Shown here in pieces: positions 7,322 through 16,141 of a DNA stretch of 44,739 bases; positions within the stretch are counted from its first letter, which is position 1, and every line of letters begins with the position of its first letter. The notes below the pieces were generated by a model that saw only the letters and a list, made by a program, of their open reading frames with translations, did no database searches and was not told where the DNA came from. This stretch comes from Bacillota bacterium (lineage in GTDB: Bacteria; Bacillota; JADQBR01). The stretch covers positions 1 through 44,739 of the forward strand of contig JADQBR010000037.1 in NCBI GenBank assembly GCA_016278515.1, read 5' to 3'. Made by a program: the position numbers and the translations under genes.

Positions 7322-8290
7322 ATGTTATGTCTATCGCAACATGATATTTTAGAAGCAGTATCATTGAACGAGGTTATGGATGTTATTGAAACTGCATTAA
7401 AACTTGACCAAACAGGCCAGATTTTTATGCCCCCGCGCTCTCATATTGAGCATGGGAATGGAACTTTATTGCTTATGCCATGTTTTACTAAACAAAGTTT
7501 TGGGACAAAGTTAGTAACTGTCTTCCCGGAAAACGCGTCAAAGAATGCGCCTGCGGTTACTGGGGTTGTGGTGCTCAATGATGCGGAAACAGGGGTGCCT
7601 ACTGCACTTATAGACGGTAGAATATTAACGGCTATTAGAACTGGTGCTGTTGGAGGGGTCAGCGTTCGACACTTGGCTAGTAATACCGCCAAAACATTAG
7701 GAGTTGTCGGTGCCGGGCTGCAGGGCTATTATCAAGCTCTCTGTGCGATGACTGCAAGAAATATCAAGGATTTATATATTTATGATTTGTTTGAAAAAAA
7801 TCTTACTGTTTTTTCGGAGAAAGTAGCCGAGGAATTCCCAGAAGTGAAGGTACATAAAGCGGCAAGTTCCGAAGCACTGCTGGAAGCCTCAGACATTGTT
7901 ATTACTACCACTACCGCAAAAAAACCGGTGCTTCCTAACAATAAGGATTTGTTTGCGGGCAAACACTTTGTAGGGGTCGGCTCCTTTCAACCTCATGTTC
8001 AAGAGTATCCTAAAGCGGTATTTGATGCGTGTGAACAGGTTTTTATTGATACGGAACATGCCTTGGAGGAAACGGGGGATCTCATAATACCTCTCAAAGA
8101 GGGATGGTTAAGTAGAGACCAGATTGTTACCATGGGAAGCCTTCTTGAAAATGGCGTAGATACAACTGAACTTAAAAAGAAGACAACTTTCTTTAAATCT
8201 GTAGGAATGGCAGCATTTGATTTACTTGCTTCTCAGCTGGTTTATGAAAAAGCAAAAGAAAAAGGGTTGGGCTATGAATTTAAAATGTAG
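7322..8290 (+). CDS. ornithine cyclodeaminase/mu-crystallin family; likely pyrroline-2-carboxylate reductase
   Basis: A 322-residue NAD(P)-dependent enzyme, normal length for the family. Seen: substrate half FMPPRSHIEHGNGTLLLMPCF, GTKLVTVFPEN, LIDGRILTAIRTGAVGG, then the Rossmann motif GVVGAGLQGYYQAL, and DIVITTTTAKKPVLP. The family includes ornithine cyclodeaminases, alanine dehydrogenases and pyrroline-2-carboxylate reductases. Its place directly before a trans-3-hydroxyproline dehydratase-like gene, whose product would be pyrroline-2-carboxylate, favours the reductase role, giving L-proline. ATG 7322 follows AAAGGAGG; the frame stays open upstream to 7211, but that part runs across the operator and lacks a binding site. 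First gene of block A. Confidence 0.87.
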   Translation: MLCLSQHDILEAVSLNEVMDVIETALKLDQTGQIFMPPRSHIEHGNGTLLLMPCFTKQSFGTKLVTVFPENASKNAPAVTGVVVLNDAETGVPTALIDGRILTAIRTGAVGGVSVRHLASNTAKTLGVVGAGLQGYYQALCAMTARNIKDLYIYDLFEKNLTVFSEKVAEEFPEVKVHKAASSEALLEASDIVITTTTAKKPVLPNNKDLFAGKHFVGVGSFQPHVQEYPKAVFDACEQVFIDTEHALEETGDLIIPLKEGWLSRDQIVTMGSLLENGVDTTELKKKTTFFKSVGMAAFDLLASQLVYEKAKEKGLGYEFKM

Positions 8291-8310
8291 ATGGGGAGGA
8301 ATAGTATTAA

Positions 8311-9333
8311 ATGCTTCAATTTAAGAGGGTTATTAGTACCATAGATGCCCACGCCGAGGGAGAGCCATTAAGAATAGTCACTTCCGGCCTACCTCCTATC
8401 GTAGGTAGCACAATTCTTGAAAAACGCCGATATATCAAAGAAAATTATGATCATTTAAGAAAACTGCTAATGCTAGAACCCAGAGGGCATAGCGGAATGT
8501 ACGGTTGTATTATTACACCTCCTACTACGGAAGACGGGGATTTTGGAGTCTTATTTATGCATAACGAAGGATACAGCACTATGTGTGGACATGGAATCAT
8601 CGGTGTAACCAAGGTTGCTGTAGAGACTGGCATGATTGAGGCAAATGACGGTGAAAATATTGTGAGAATTGATTCGCCGGCCGGGCGCGTAACAGCATGT
8701 GCCCATGTAGAAGACCAAAAAGTGAAAAAGGTCAGCTTTGAAAACGTACCCTCTTTTGTTTACGCAGAAGATGCGAAAATTAATGTAGATGGTATTGGCG
8801 AAGTGGAAGTTGACATCGCTTTTGGCGGCGCGTTTTATGTTTTTGTGGATGCATCTAAGCTTGGCTTAAAAGTCGTACCGGAACAGATGCAGCGGTTGGT
8901 GGATGTCGGAATGGAAATCAAGCATAAGGTAATGGATGCTATGGAAGTAGTTCATCCGGAAGAAAGCGAGCTGCAAGGAATATACGGGACCATAATCACC
9001 GAGGCTGTTGAAATGGCAGCAGGAAAATTAGTTTCTAAAAATGTAACGATTTTTGCAGACGCTCAGATTGATCGGTCCCCCACGGGAACTGGAACTTCAG
9101 CCAGGGTTGCTTTGCTTTATAGAAAGGGATTATTAAAGCCAGGAATGAGGCTGATAAACAAAAGTATTATTGACACAGTGTTTGAAGGTTGGTTTGAAAA
9201 AACTTCTATGATAGGGAAGATTAGCGGTGTGGTGCCAATGGTGAGCGGGACTGCACATATAATGGGTTGGAACCAATTAGTGCTGGAAGAAGACGACCCG
9301 TTGCCGGAAGGATTTCGTATTACCGGTGGTTAG
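8311..9333 (+). CDS. proline racemase family, Cys/Thr type: trans-3-hydroxy-L-proline dehydratase
   Basis: The 340-residue protein has the proline racemase fold: IDAHAEGEPLRIV at the N-terminus, catalytic Cys92 in MCGHGI, and DRSPTGTGTSA where the second catalytic position (258) is Thr instead of Cys. In this family Cys/Cys pairs mark racemases and 4-hydroxyproline 2-epimerases, whereas Cys/Thr marks trans-3-hydroxy-L-proline dehydratase, which yields pyrroline-2-carboxylate. The gene follows the OCD-family reductase by 20 bp with GGGGAGG in front, a pairing seen in known hydroxyproline pathways. A second family member with Cys/Cys lies at 15062, so the two have probably divided the chemistry. 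Confidence 0.88.
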   Translation: MLQFKRVISTIDAHAEGEPLRIVTSGLPPIVGSTILEKRRYIKENYDHLRKLLMLEPRGHSGMYGCIITPPTTEDGDFGVLFMHNEGYSTMCGHGIIGVTKVAVETGMIEANDGENIVRIDSPAGRVTACAHVEDQKVKKVSFENVPSFVYAEDAKINVDGIGEVEVDIAFGGAFYVFVDASKLGLKVVPEQMQRLVDVGMEIKHKVMDAMEVVHPEESELQGIYGTIITEAVEMAAGKLVSKNVTIFADAQIDRSPTGTGTSARVALLYRKGLLKPGMRLINKSIIDTVFEGWFEKTSMIGKISGVVPMVSGTAHIMGWNQLVLEEDDPLPEGFRITGG

Positions 9334-9421
9334 AAAGACATTAATAGTCTCTTAAGGAGGTGATAGTCAAAGATAAGTCGTCGACGCTAGCAAAAACATG
9401 TAAATTCGAGGAGGTCGTAAA

Positions 9422-10609
9422 GTGAAAAAAGTATTTCTATTAGCTTTAGTTATTGGTTTAATGTCTCTTGCGGTATTTGGCTGTGGGAATCAACCACCTG
9501 CTTCAGATGATCAGCAGTCAGGTGAAAATGATCAAGCCGAGGAACAAACTGGTGAACAGGCAAGTTTTGATGGTGAGTTAAAAATAGGTATCATGGTTCC
9601 GACCACGGGGTCTGAAGCTACTTATGGAAAAGATATGGAAAACGCAATACAAATAGCTGTTGATGAAATTAATGCCGAAGGTGGTATTCTCGGTAAGAAG
9701 GTTGTAACTACAACCGGTGACGCAGCATGTGATCCACAGATGGCAACTGCTGCTGCAAGTAAGCTTGTTTCCTCTGACGTTACTGCTGTGGTAGGTGGTT
9801 ACTGCTCGGGAGCTACATTGCCGACTTTAAGCATCTATGGCGATGCTAATGTTCCTTTGGTAATTCCCGCGGCTAACTCAACTAAGCTGATTCCTAATAA
9901 CCCTGGGAATGCTTTCATGATTAACGGTACAGGTGCTCACCAGGCCCAGAAGGCTACGGCGTTATTCGAAAGATTAGGCGCTGAAAAAATAGCCATCGTA
10001 CATCAAGGAGACGGCTATTCTGAGGATTTAGCCAAGATAACTAATGACGTCTGGGAAGAAGATGGTCATGAAGTTGTTGCATTTGAAGTAGTTAACAAAG
10101 GTGAGCAAGATTTTTCCTCACTTGTAACAAACGTTAGATCAAAAAGCCCAGATTTGTTATATTGGACTGCCTACTATGCTGATGGTGGAATGCTAATCAA
10201 GCAGCTTCGTCAAGGTGGGTATGAAGGTGAAATTGTAGTTGGTGACGGTTCCAATTCACCAAAATTAATGGAAATTGCCGGGAATGCGGCTGAAGGCGTA
10301 TATGTTACTTCTAACCCGTTAGTAGAGTATCTACCGGCAGCAAAGAAATTCATGGAAGATTATAAGGCCCGTTTCAACAATGATCCCGGTCCGTATTCAG
10401 CTTTATCCTATGATGGCTTGTATCTGCTAGCTGATGCTATTGAAAGAGCCGGATCCACAGATAAAGAAGCAATTATTAAGGCTTTGGCAGAAACTGAAGG
10501 CCTTGAAGGTTTAGCAGGAAAGGTATCCTTTACTGAAGATAATGTTCTTGCTGAGAGTAACTTCGTAGTTTTACAAGCAAAAGGTGGTAGTTGGACAAAC
10601 GCTGAGTAG
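9422..10609 (+). CDS. livJ: ABC transporter substrate-binding lipoprotein (branched-chain amino acid type)
   Basis: A type I periplasmic-binding-fold protein of 395 residues that captures an amino acid and delivers it to the LivHMGF permease encoded next. It has a lipoprotein signal peptide (MKKVFLLALVIGLMSLAVFGC, cleavage before Cys21), an acidic Q/E-rich linker to about 48, then ELKIGIMVPTTGSEATYGKDMENAIQIAVDEINAEGGILGKK, the hallmark N-lobe. The start is GTG after GAGGAGGTCG. Ligands of this class include Leu/Ile/Val and many others; operon context suggests proline or hydroxyprolines. A hairpin follows the gene and may favour higher expression of the binding protein. Confidence 0.92.
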   Translation: MKKVFLLALVIGLMSLAVFGCGNQPPASDDQQSGENDQAEEQTGEQASFDGELKIGIMVPTTGSEATYGKDMENAIQIAVDEINAEGGILGKKVVTTTGDAACDPQMATAAASKLVSSDVTAVVGGYCSGATLPTLSIYGDANVPLVIPAANSTKLIPNNPGNAFMINGTGAHQAQKATALFERLGAEKIAIVHQGDGYSEDLAKITNDVWEEDGHEVVAFEVVNKGEQDFSSLVTNVRSKSPDLLYWTAYYADGGMLIKQLRQGGYEGEIVVGDGSNSPKLMEIAGNAAEGVYVTSNPLVEYLPAAKKFMEDYKARFNNDPGPYSALSYDGLYLLADAIERAGSTDKEAIIKALAETEGLEGLAGKVSFTEDNVLAESNFVVLQAKGGSWTNAE

Positions 10610-10644
10610 GCATATTGTTCAGTAAAATCAAGTTGGGATATTTG

Positions 10645-10677
10645 GGAGTTATCCTTTGATTTTAAAAGGATAACTCC
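10645..10677 (+). terminator. intercistronic hairpin between binding protein and permease genes
   Basis: GGAGTTATCCTTT and AAAGGATAACTCC form a perfect 13-bp stem with a seven-base loop. No T-run follows, so it is likely an mRNA-stabilising or partial-termination hairpin rather than a full terminator. Confidence 0.6.
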
Positions 10678-10731
10678 ACCATTTAATTAACAAGACACAA
10701 CATCATAGGTGAATGCTGAAAGGATGAGTGT

Positions 10732-11646
10732 ATGTCTACATTCGATATAATACTTCAACAATTAATTAATGGGCTGCTGATAGGCTCATTCTATAGTTTG
10801 GTTGCTCTGGGGTATTCAATGGTATACGGCATAATAATGCTATTGAACTTTGCCCATGGAGACATTTACATGGCTGGGGCTTTCGTAGCTTTTGTAATGC
10901 TGGCAGTGGTGTCTCCGGTGCTTGGAGCCGGGTGGCTGGGTATCGTCGCGGCAATGATTGCCAGTATGTTCTTGGTCGGCTTGCTGGGTGTATTTATTCA
11001 GAGGGTTGCATACCGACCCATGTTAGGTGCGCCGAGGTTATCAATTTTAATTACGGCAATAGGTGTATCACTGGTGCTTTACAATAGTGTTATGGCCATT
11101 ACTGATGGTGAATTTCAAGCTTTTACAACCGATTTAGGGTTTGCAGGAGTAGACGTTGGAAGTGTTCATATTACCTATACTCAAATTATACTAGTAGTAG
11201 CCACTGCAATTTTAATGATTTCCCTAAACTGGTTTATTTCCAAAACAATGTATGGAAAGGCAATGCGTGCGATTGCTCTAGATAAAGATGCTTGTAGACT
11301 TATGGGTATCAACGTGAACAAAATAATTGCTCTTACCTTTTTTGTCGGCTCAAGTTTAGCAGCAGCAGCAGGAACCATGGCCGGTGTTTATTACGGCAGT
11401 ATTCATTTTTTCATGGGCTTTGTGATTGGGCTAAAGGCATTTACTGCCGCGGTTATTGGCGGCATTGGTAGTATTCCAGGCGCTATGATAGGCGGTTTGG
11501 TTTTAGGTTTGCTGGAAGCGGCGGGAACTCAACTTCCTTTTATAGGTTCTGAGTGGAAAGACGTCTTTGCTTTCGGCCTTCTAATTCTTCTTTTAGTCTT
11601 TAGGCCAACCGGAATACTCGGCAAAACTGAGATTGAGAGGATGTAA
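10732..11646 (+). CDS. livH: branched-chain-type amino acid ABC permease, LivH family
   Basis: A polytopic membrane protein of 304 residues, one half of the transport channel. Seen: QQLINGLLIGSFYSLVALGYSMVYGIIMLLNFAHGDIYMAG, the LivH N-terminal signature; about eight hydrophobic segments; the cytoplasmic loop MRAIALDKDACRLMGINVNKII that meets the ATPase; and IGGIGSIPGAMIGGLVLGLLEA near the end. It is five bases from the next gene. Its partner is LivM. Confidence 0.93.
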   Translation: MSTFDIILQQLINGLLIGSFYSLVALGYSMVYGIIMLLNFAHGDIYMAGAFVAFVMLAVVSPVLGAGWLGIVAAMIASMFLVGLLGVFIQRVAYRPMLGAPRLSILITAIGVSLVLYNSVMAITDGEFQAFTTDLGFAGVDVGSVHITYTQIILVVATAILMISLNWFISKTMYGKAMRAIALDKDACRLMGINVNKIIALTFFVGSSLAAAAGTMAGVYYGSIHFFMGFVIGLKAFTAAVIGGIGSIPGAMIGGLVLGLLEAAGTQLPFIGSEWKDVFAFGLLILLLVFRPTGILGKTEIERM

Positions 11647-11651
11647 TTATT

Positions 11652-12665
11652 ATGAGCGTAGATAATCCAAGAGCTAGAGAAAAAGAGTTTCCTGATGTGG
11701 ATGGTGCTGTAAGTAAACAGACATGGGTAGATAGAGCTTATGAATTATTCGATAATAAAAAAATACGAAACAGCAGTCTGCTGGGCCTTGCTGCCGTTGT
11801 TTTATTAATACCAACTTTTGGCGGCAATTATGTGATGGAGATTTTCACCAATGCCTTCTTCTATATGGTACTATGCTTAGGGTTAAACATTGTGGTCGGA
11901 TATGCAGGCTTGCTTGATCTTGGATATGCAGCTTTCTTTGCCGTTGGTGCGTACACTACCGGAATATTGACTGCCCATTTTGGGATGAATTTCTGGTTGA
12001 CAATTCCATTTAGCGTGCTTTTCTCTGCTATGGCAGGCATTATTATTGGTGGCCCGACATTGCGGTTGCGCAGTGACTATTTAGCAATTGTAACTTTGGG
12101 TTTTGGCGAAATCACTCGGATTACCGCAAGAAATCTCGAGATAACAGGTGGGGCAAGTGGATTGATAGGTATTGACAGGCCTGAATTATTTGGCCTGCGG
12201 TTATATCAAATACAACATTTTTACTATGTCTTCTTTGTACTTGTTATTATAGCAATTTTTGTTGCCGTGCGATTACATCATTCAAGACTAGGGCGAGCAT
12301 GGCAGTATATTCGTGAGGACGAGGATGCTGCGGAAGCAATGGGTATTGACCGGGTTAAATTTAAGCTTTACGCGTATATTATTGGAGCTGTATTCGGTGG
12401 CGTCGCAGGTTCTTTCTTTGCGGTAAAAATGACAGCTATTTCGCCGCAAACATTCTTATTTACTCAGTCAGCCATGATTTTGTTGGCAGTGGTGCTTGGT
12501 GGTATGGGCAAGATTCCCGGCATGATAGTAGGTGCCTTTGTCTTGGTAATTTTCCCAGAAGTGTTTCGGGCTATTGGGGACTTGAGAATGCTTTTCTTCG
12601 GGGTAGTGTTACTAGTAATTATGTTATTCAGGCCACAAGGTATTTGGCCGGAACGGCGCAGCTAA
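11652..12665 (+). CDS. livM: branched-chain-type amino acid ABC permease, LivM family
   Basis: A 337-residue second permease subunit. A hydrophilic N-terminal tail of about 45 residues precedes about eight to ten membrane segments. LivM landmarks are LGLNIVVGYAGLLDLGYAAFFAVGAYTTGIL, LRLRSDYLAIVTLGFGEI, the ATPase-contact loop WQYIREDEDAAEAMGIDRVKFKLYAY, and GGMGKIPGMIVGAFVLV. It works with LivH in the cytoplasmic membrane. Confidence 0.93.
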   Translation: MSVDNPRAREKEFPDVDGAVSKQTWVDRAYELFDNKKIRNSSLLGLAAVVLLIPTFGGNYVMEIFTNAFFYMVLCLGLNIVVGYAGLLDLGYAAFFAVGAYTTGILTAHFGMNFWLTIPFSVLFSAMAGIIIGGPTLRLRSDYLAIVTLGFGEITRITARNLEITGGASGLIGIDRPELFGLRLYQIQHFYYVFFVLVIIAIFVAVRLHHSRLGRAWQYIREDEDAAEAMGIDRVKFKLYAYIIGAVFGGVAGSFFAVKMTAISPQTFLFTQSAMILLAVVLGGMGKIPGMIVGAFVLVIFPEVFRAIGDLRMLFFGVVLLVIMLFRPQGIWPERRS

Positions 12666-12700
12666 AATAACCAGTATCAAAAAGAAGGGGAAGAGTAATT

Positions 12701-13480
12701 ATGGCGATTTTAGAAGTAAAAAATCTCACCCTAAGATTTGGTGGGTTAACGGCGGTTAACGACCTGAGCTTTGGAGTTGACGAAGGTTCTATTACCAGCC
12801 TTATTGGACCAAATGGTGCAGGCAAAACTTCTGCCTTTAACTGTTTAACAGGGTTTTATAAAGCAAACGAAGGTGACATTGTTTTTGATGGTAAAAGTCT
12901 TATGAAAGAAAAGCCTCATAAGATTACTCAGTTAGGCATGGCGCGGACTTTTCAAAATTTAAGGTTGTTTAAGAATATGAGTGTCTTAGAAAATGTTATG
13001 GCAGGTATGCACTGTCGTGGTTCTGTCGGTGTTGTCGGTTCCATACTTCATACACCTAAACAACGTGCAGAAGAGAAGAAGATAAAGGAATATAGTGAAT
13101 ACTGCTTGGATTTTGTAGGCATATTGGACAAGAAAGAGCGCCTAGCGAGAAACTTGCCCTATGGAGACCAAAGGCGAGTTGAGTGGGCACGGGCATTGGC
13201 AACTAAGCCTAAACTGATTTTGCTGGACGAGCCAGGGGCAGGATTAAATTATGATGAAAAAGACGACCTAATCAAATTAATTCAGCGAATCCGTGAAAAA
13301 TTAGGGATTACAATTTTCTTAATTGAACACGATATGGGCTTAATTATGAAAGTATCTGAAAAGATTATTGTTATAGATTATGGGCAGAAGATTGCGGAAG
13401 GCAATGCCGAAGAAGTTCAAAATAATCCTCGAGTAATTGAAGCATATCTTGGCAAAGAAGAGGAGGATGAAGCAGTATGA
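12701..13480 (+). CDS. livG: branched-chain-type amino acid ABC ATPase, LivG family
   Basis: A 259-residue ABC ATPase. Walker A is GPNGAGKTS, the Q-loop region is ARTFQNLRLFKNMSVLENV, Walker B is LILLDEPGAGLN and the H-loop is IEHDM. The signature reads LPYGDQRR, a little off the more usual LSYGQQR. The ending IVIDYGQKIAEGNAEEVQNNPRVIEAYLG is typical LivG. Its stop overlaps the next start by four bases (ATGA), implying coupled translation with LivF. Confidence 0.93.
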   Translation: MAILEVKNLTLRFGGLTAVNDLSFGVDEGSITSLIGPNGAGKTSAFNCLTGFYKANEGDIVFDGKSLMKEKPHKITQLGMARTFQNLRLFKNMSVLENVMAGMHCRGSVGVVGSILHTPKQRAEEKKIKEYSEYCLDFVGILDKKERLARNLPYGDQRRVEWARALATKPKLILLDEPGAGLNYDEKDDLIKLIQRIREKLGITIFLIEHDMGLIMKVSEKIIVIDYGQKIAEGNAEEVQNNPRVIEAYLGKEEEDEAV

Positions 13481-14193
13481 GCGACATAGTTCTAGCACTT
13501 AAAGATGTTGAAACGTATTATGGTAAAATCCATGCCTTGCGCGGAATTAACATTGAAGTTAAGAAAGGACAGATTGTAACTCTTTTGGGTTCTAACGGAG
13601 CGGGGAAGAGCACGACACTCAAAACAATTTCTAATTTAGTTCAGGCATCCTCCGGAACCGTAGAATTTTTTGGTAAGGATATTACCAACGTTCAACCCTA
13701 TGATATAGTGGAAATGGGTTTAATCCACGTACCTGAAGGAAGAAGAATTTTCAGGGACTTAACTGTGGAGGAAAATTTGGAACTGGGGTCCTACACTCTA
13801 AAAGATGACAAGGAAAGAAAAAATAGAATGGACCACGTTTTTGAAATGTTTCCTATTCTCGAAGAACGCAAGAAACAGGATGGCGGCACTTTGTCTGGAG
13901 GGGAACAACAAATGCTTGCTATTGGAAGAGCTATGATGGTAAAGCCAAAGCTGTTGTTGTTGGATGAACCTTCAATGGGGCTGGCGCCAATTATTGTGCA
14001 GGATATTATGAAAATAATCAGGCGCCTTAATAGCGAAGGCACTACCATTTTACTGGTAGAACAAAATGCAAAAATGGCCCTTAAGTTAGCGCACTATGGT
14101 TATGTATTAGAAACTGGCAGTATTGCGATGGAAGGCGATGGGTCTCAATTAAGAGAAGACGAGACTATTATTAAAGCCTACTTAGGCTCTTAA
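13477..14193 (+). CDS. livF: branched-chain-type amino acid ABC ATPase, LivF family
   Basis: A 238-residue second ATPase. Walker A is GSNGAGKST, the signature is LSGGEQQMLAIGRAMM, Walker B is LLLLDEPSMGLAP, followed by TILLVEQNAKMAL. VPEGRRIFRDLTVEENLELG is a LivF hallmark. It closes transcription block A; I see no clear terminator before the regulator gene 122 bp further on, so some read-through is possible. Confidence 0.93.
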   Translation: MSDIVLALKDVETYYGKIHALRGINIEVKKGQIVTLLGSNGAGKSTTLKTISNLVQASSGTVEFFGKDITNVQPYDIVEMGLIHVPEGRRIFRDLTVEENLELGSYTLKDDKERKNRMDHVFEMFPILEERKKQDGGTLSGGEQQMLAIGRAMMVKPKLLLLDEPSMGLAPIIVQDIMKIIRRLNSEGTTILLVEQNAKMALKLAHYGYVLETGSIAMEGDGSQLREDETIIKAYLGS

Positions 14194-14256
14194 GCCTTAG
14201 AGTATGTCTTGGGCTGTACACTAGAGCTGTATAAGTCTGGGGCAATTTATATATTT

Positions 14257-14272
14257 GGTTGTCAGACCATAT
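14257..14272. promoter_or_regulatory. FCD-GntR operator ahead of the regulator gene (block B)
   Basis: TTGTCAGACCA (14259-14269) fits TnGTnnnACnA and shares GTCAGACCATATG with the site at 7258-7272. One arm is imperfect. It lies about 46 bp before the gntR start, fitting autoregulation of block B by its first gene. Confidence 0.65.
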
Positions 14273-14315
14273 GATGATAGCATGTCAAATTAAATGAGTT
14301 TGAGGATGCGTTATA

Positions 14316-15062
14316 ATGGAAGAAAGCTATATGGAGTTTGAAACCATAAAAAGGAATACTACTCCCCAGATGATCGTTAAACAGATAATTGCGACTTTGG
14401 AAGAAGGCAATTTAAAGCCAGGGGATAGGCTGCCCCCTGAGAGAAAGATGTGTGAAATGTTTGGTGTTGGACGGTCATCCATTAGAGAAGCCATAAAGGC
14501 TTTGGTGGTTATGGGTTATCTGGATGTCATCCAGGGAAAAGGAAGCTTCATCAGTAACAAGTTTCCTGATAGGGGACATTCTGCGAGACGCTTGGAAAAA
14601 GCGCTGGCGGAGGTATCTTTGGATGATTTGCTGGAGACGAGAGAAATTATGGAGTGCCAAGTAATAAGACTTGCAGCCCAACGTATTAAGAAAAACCAAA
14701 TCAAAAAACTAAAAAGCATTCTCGCCGTGCTGAAGAACACTGAGCAAAGGGATGCAGACGGGTTTTTCCTGGCAGATAAGGAATTTCATGATGTTATAAT
14801 TGAAGCAGCGGGTAATATTGTTATGGGTGAACTCATGCAAGTTATTAGAGGTGAACTGCACGAGTATGGTACTAAACTGGTCGTTGCGCTAAATGTAAGA
14901 GAGAAATCAATTAAATCGTGCGAGGAAATAATAACCTACTTGGAATCAGGCAAAGGTGATAAGGCAGCAGAATGGATGGTTTATCACTTGGACGTAGTTA
15001 GGGATACATTGGAAGACCTGGTTAATAAAGAAGGAGAGAGGGGAGAAGGGCTTAAAGTGTAA
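14316..15062 (+). CDS. GntR family transcriptional regulator, FadR/FCD subfamily
   Basis: A 248-residue regulator. The N-terminal winged helix (about 10-80) shows LKPGDRLPPERKMCEMFGVGRSSIREAIKALVVMGYLDVIQGKGSFI. The C-terminal FCD ligand domain has EIMECQVIRLAAQR, FHDVIIEAAGN and a final YHLDVVRDTL helix; conserved acidic and histidine positions suggest metal-assisted binding of a carboxylate. It heads block B and its last base overlaps the next ATG (TAATG). Matching operators occur before this gene and before block A, so it probably senses a hydroxyproline or proline intermediate and controls both. An ATG 15 bases downstream is an alternative start. Confidence 0.92.
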   Translation: MEESYMEFETIKRNTTPQMIVKQIIATLEEGNLKPGDRLPPERKMCEMFGVGRSSIREAIKALVVMGYLDVIQGKGSFISNKFPDRGHSARRLEKALAEVSLDDLLETREIMECQVIRLAAQRIKKNQIKKLKSILAVLKNTEQRDADGFFLADKEFHDVIIEAAGNIVMGELMQVIRGELHEYGTKLVVALNVREKSIKSCEEIITYLESGKGDKAAEWMVYHLDVVRDTLEDLVNKEGERGEGLKV

Positions 15063-16090
15063 TGCTTTTACCCAACAATAATATGCGGTTTAAACGAATG
15101 TTTACAACTGTAGATACCCATACGGCAGGGGAACCCACCAGGACGGTAATTGGTGGGATACCTTATATTCCAGGCAAAACAATTACAGATAAGATGATGT
15201 ACATGAAGGAAAAAGAGGATTGGATTCGAAGAATCCTAATGCATGAACCAAGAGGGAATGAGGTAATGTCGGGGGTTATACTTACTGAGCCCTGCACCCC
15301 GGGTGCAGACATAGGCGTCATTTTCATTGAAGTCGGCGGTTACCTGCCTATGTGCGGACATGATACTATCGGAGTAGCTACTTCCTTAATAGAAACAGGC
15401 ACTATCAAACCAGTGGAACCTTACACCAATATTGTGCTGGATACACCTGCCGGATTGGTTAATGTAAAAGTTAAAGTTGAAAATAATGTGGCCAAAGAGG
15501 TTACCTTTACCAACGTACCGGCCTTCGTGTTTGCCAAGGATGTACATTTAGAAGTTCCCGGATTAGGTACAATTATTAGTGATATCAGTTACGGGGGAAA
15601 CTTCTTTGTCATAGCGGACGGTAAGGATTTAGGGATTGATGTTACTAAAGAAATTGCACCAAAGATAGTTGAGATTGGTAAATTATTAATGGAGGCCGCT
15701 AATCAGAAAATAAAGGTTTTCCATCCGGAAAAGCCATTTATAGATTCTATTACCCATGTAGTTATTTCTGCCCCTCCTACCCATCCGGAAGCCAGTTTGA
15801 AAAATGCCGCAATAATACCACCTGGGTCTATTGACCGATCCCCATGCGGGACTGGAACCTCGGCAAAGATGGCAAGTCTGCACGCCAAGGGGCTGCTGAA
15901 TCTTGGGGAGGGATTTACCCATGAAAGCATTATCAGTACTATATTTAAATGCCGGTTGCTTGGTGAAACAAAGGTTGGAGATTTTCACGCAGTGGTCCCG
16001 GAAATAACCGGGAGTGCATATGTAACTGGAATGAACACCTTGGTGTTGGATCCCGATGATCCTCTTCAAGAAGGATTTCAATTGGGTTAG
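15062..16090 (+). CDS. proline racemase family, Cys/Cys type: 4-hydroxyproline 2-epimerase or proline racemase
   Basis: A 342-residue cofactor-independent racemase/epimerase. It has VDTHTAGEPTRTVIGGIP, catalytic Cys98 in MCGHDTIG and Cys262 in DRSPCGTGTSA, the two-base pair for proton exchange at C-alpha. The residue after MCGH is Asp, where the proline racemases and 4-hydroxyproline epimerases I recall have Asn or Gly, so substrate choice is open. The neighbouring HypD-like enzyme and the wider island favour interconversion of trans-4-L- and cis-4-D-hydroxyproline. The start overlaps the gntR stop, suggesting coupling. ATG 15083, where family alignment begins, has no binding site of its own. 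Confidence 0.87.
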   Translation: MLLPNNNMRFKRMFTTVDTHTAGEPTRTVIGGIPYIPGKTITDKMMYMKEKEDWIRRILMHEPRGNEVMSGVILTEPCTPGADIGVIFIEVGGYLPMCGHDTIGVATSLIETGTIKPVEPYTNIVLDTPAGLVNVKVKVENNVAKEVTFTNVPAFVFAKDVHLEVPGLGTIISDISYGGNFFVIADGKDLGIDVTKEIAPKIVEIGKLLMEAANQKIKVFHPEKPFIDSITHVVISAPPTHPEASLKNAAIIPPGSIDRSPCGTGTSAKMASLHAKGLLNLGEGFTHESIISTIFKCRLLGETKVGDFHAVVPEITGSAYVTGMNTLVLDPDDPLQEGFQLG

Positions 16091-16141
16091 TTTCAGTTTG
16101 TGAATGTTAGAAAACAGTGTTTATTGTTAGAAGGTGATAAT

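Noticed and set aside
9351-9424. Possible 21-codon leader peptide before the binding-protein gene (AAGGAGGTGATAG)
   Set aside because: The only start, GTG 9360, is part of the Shine-Dalgarno-like sequence itself, and the peptide has no notable composition.
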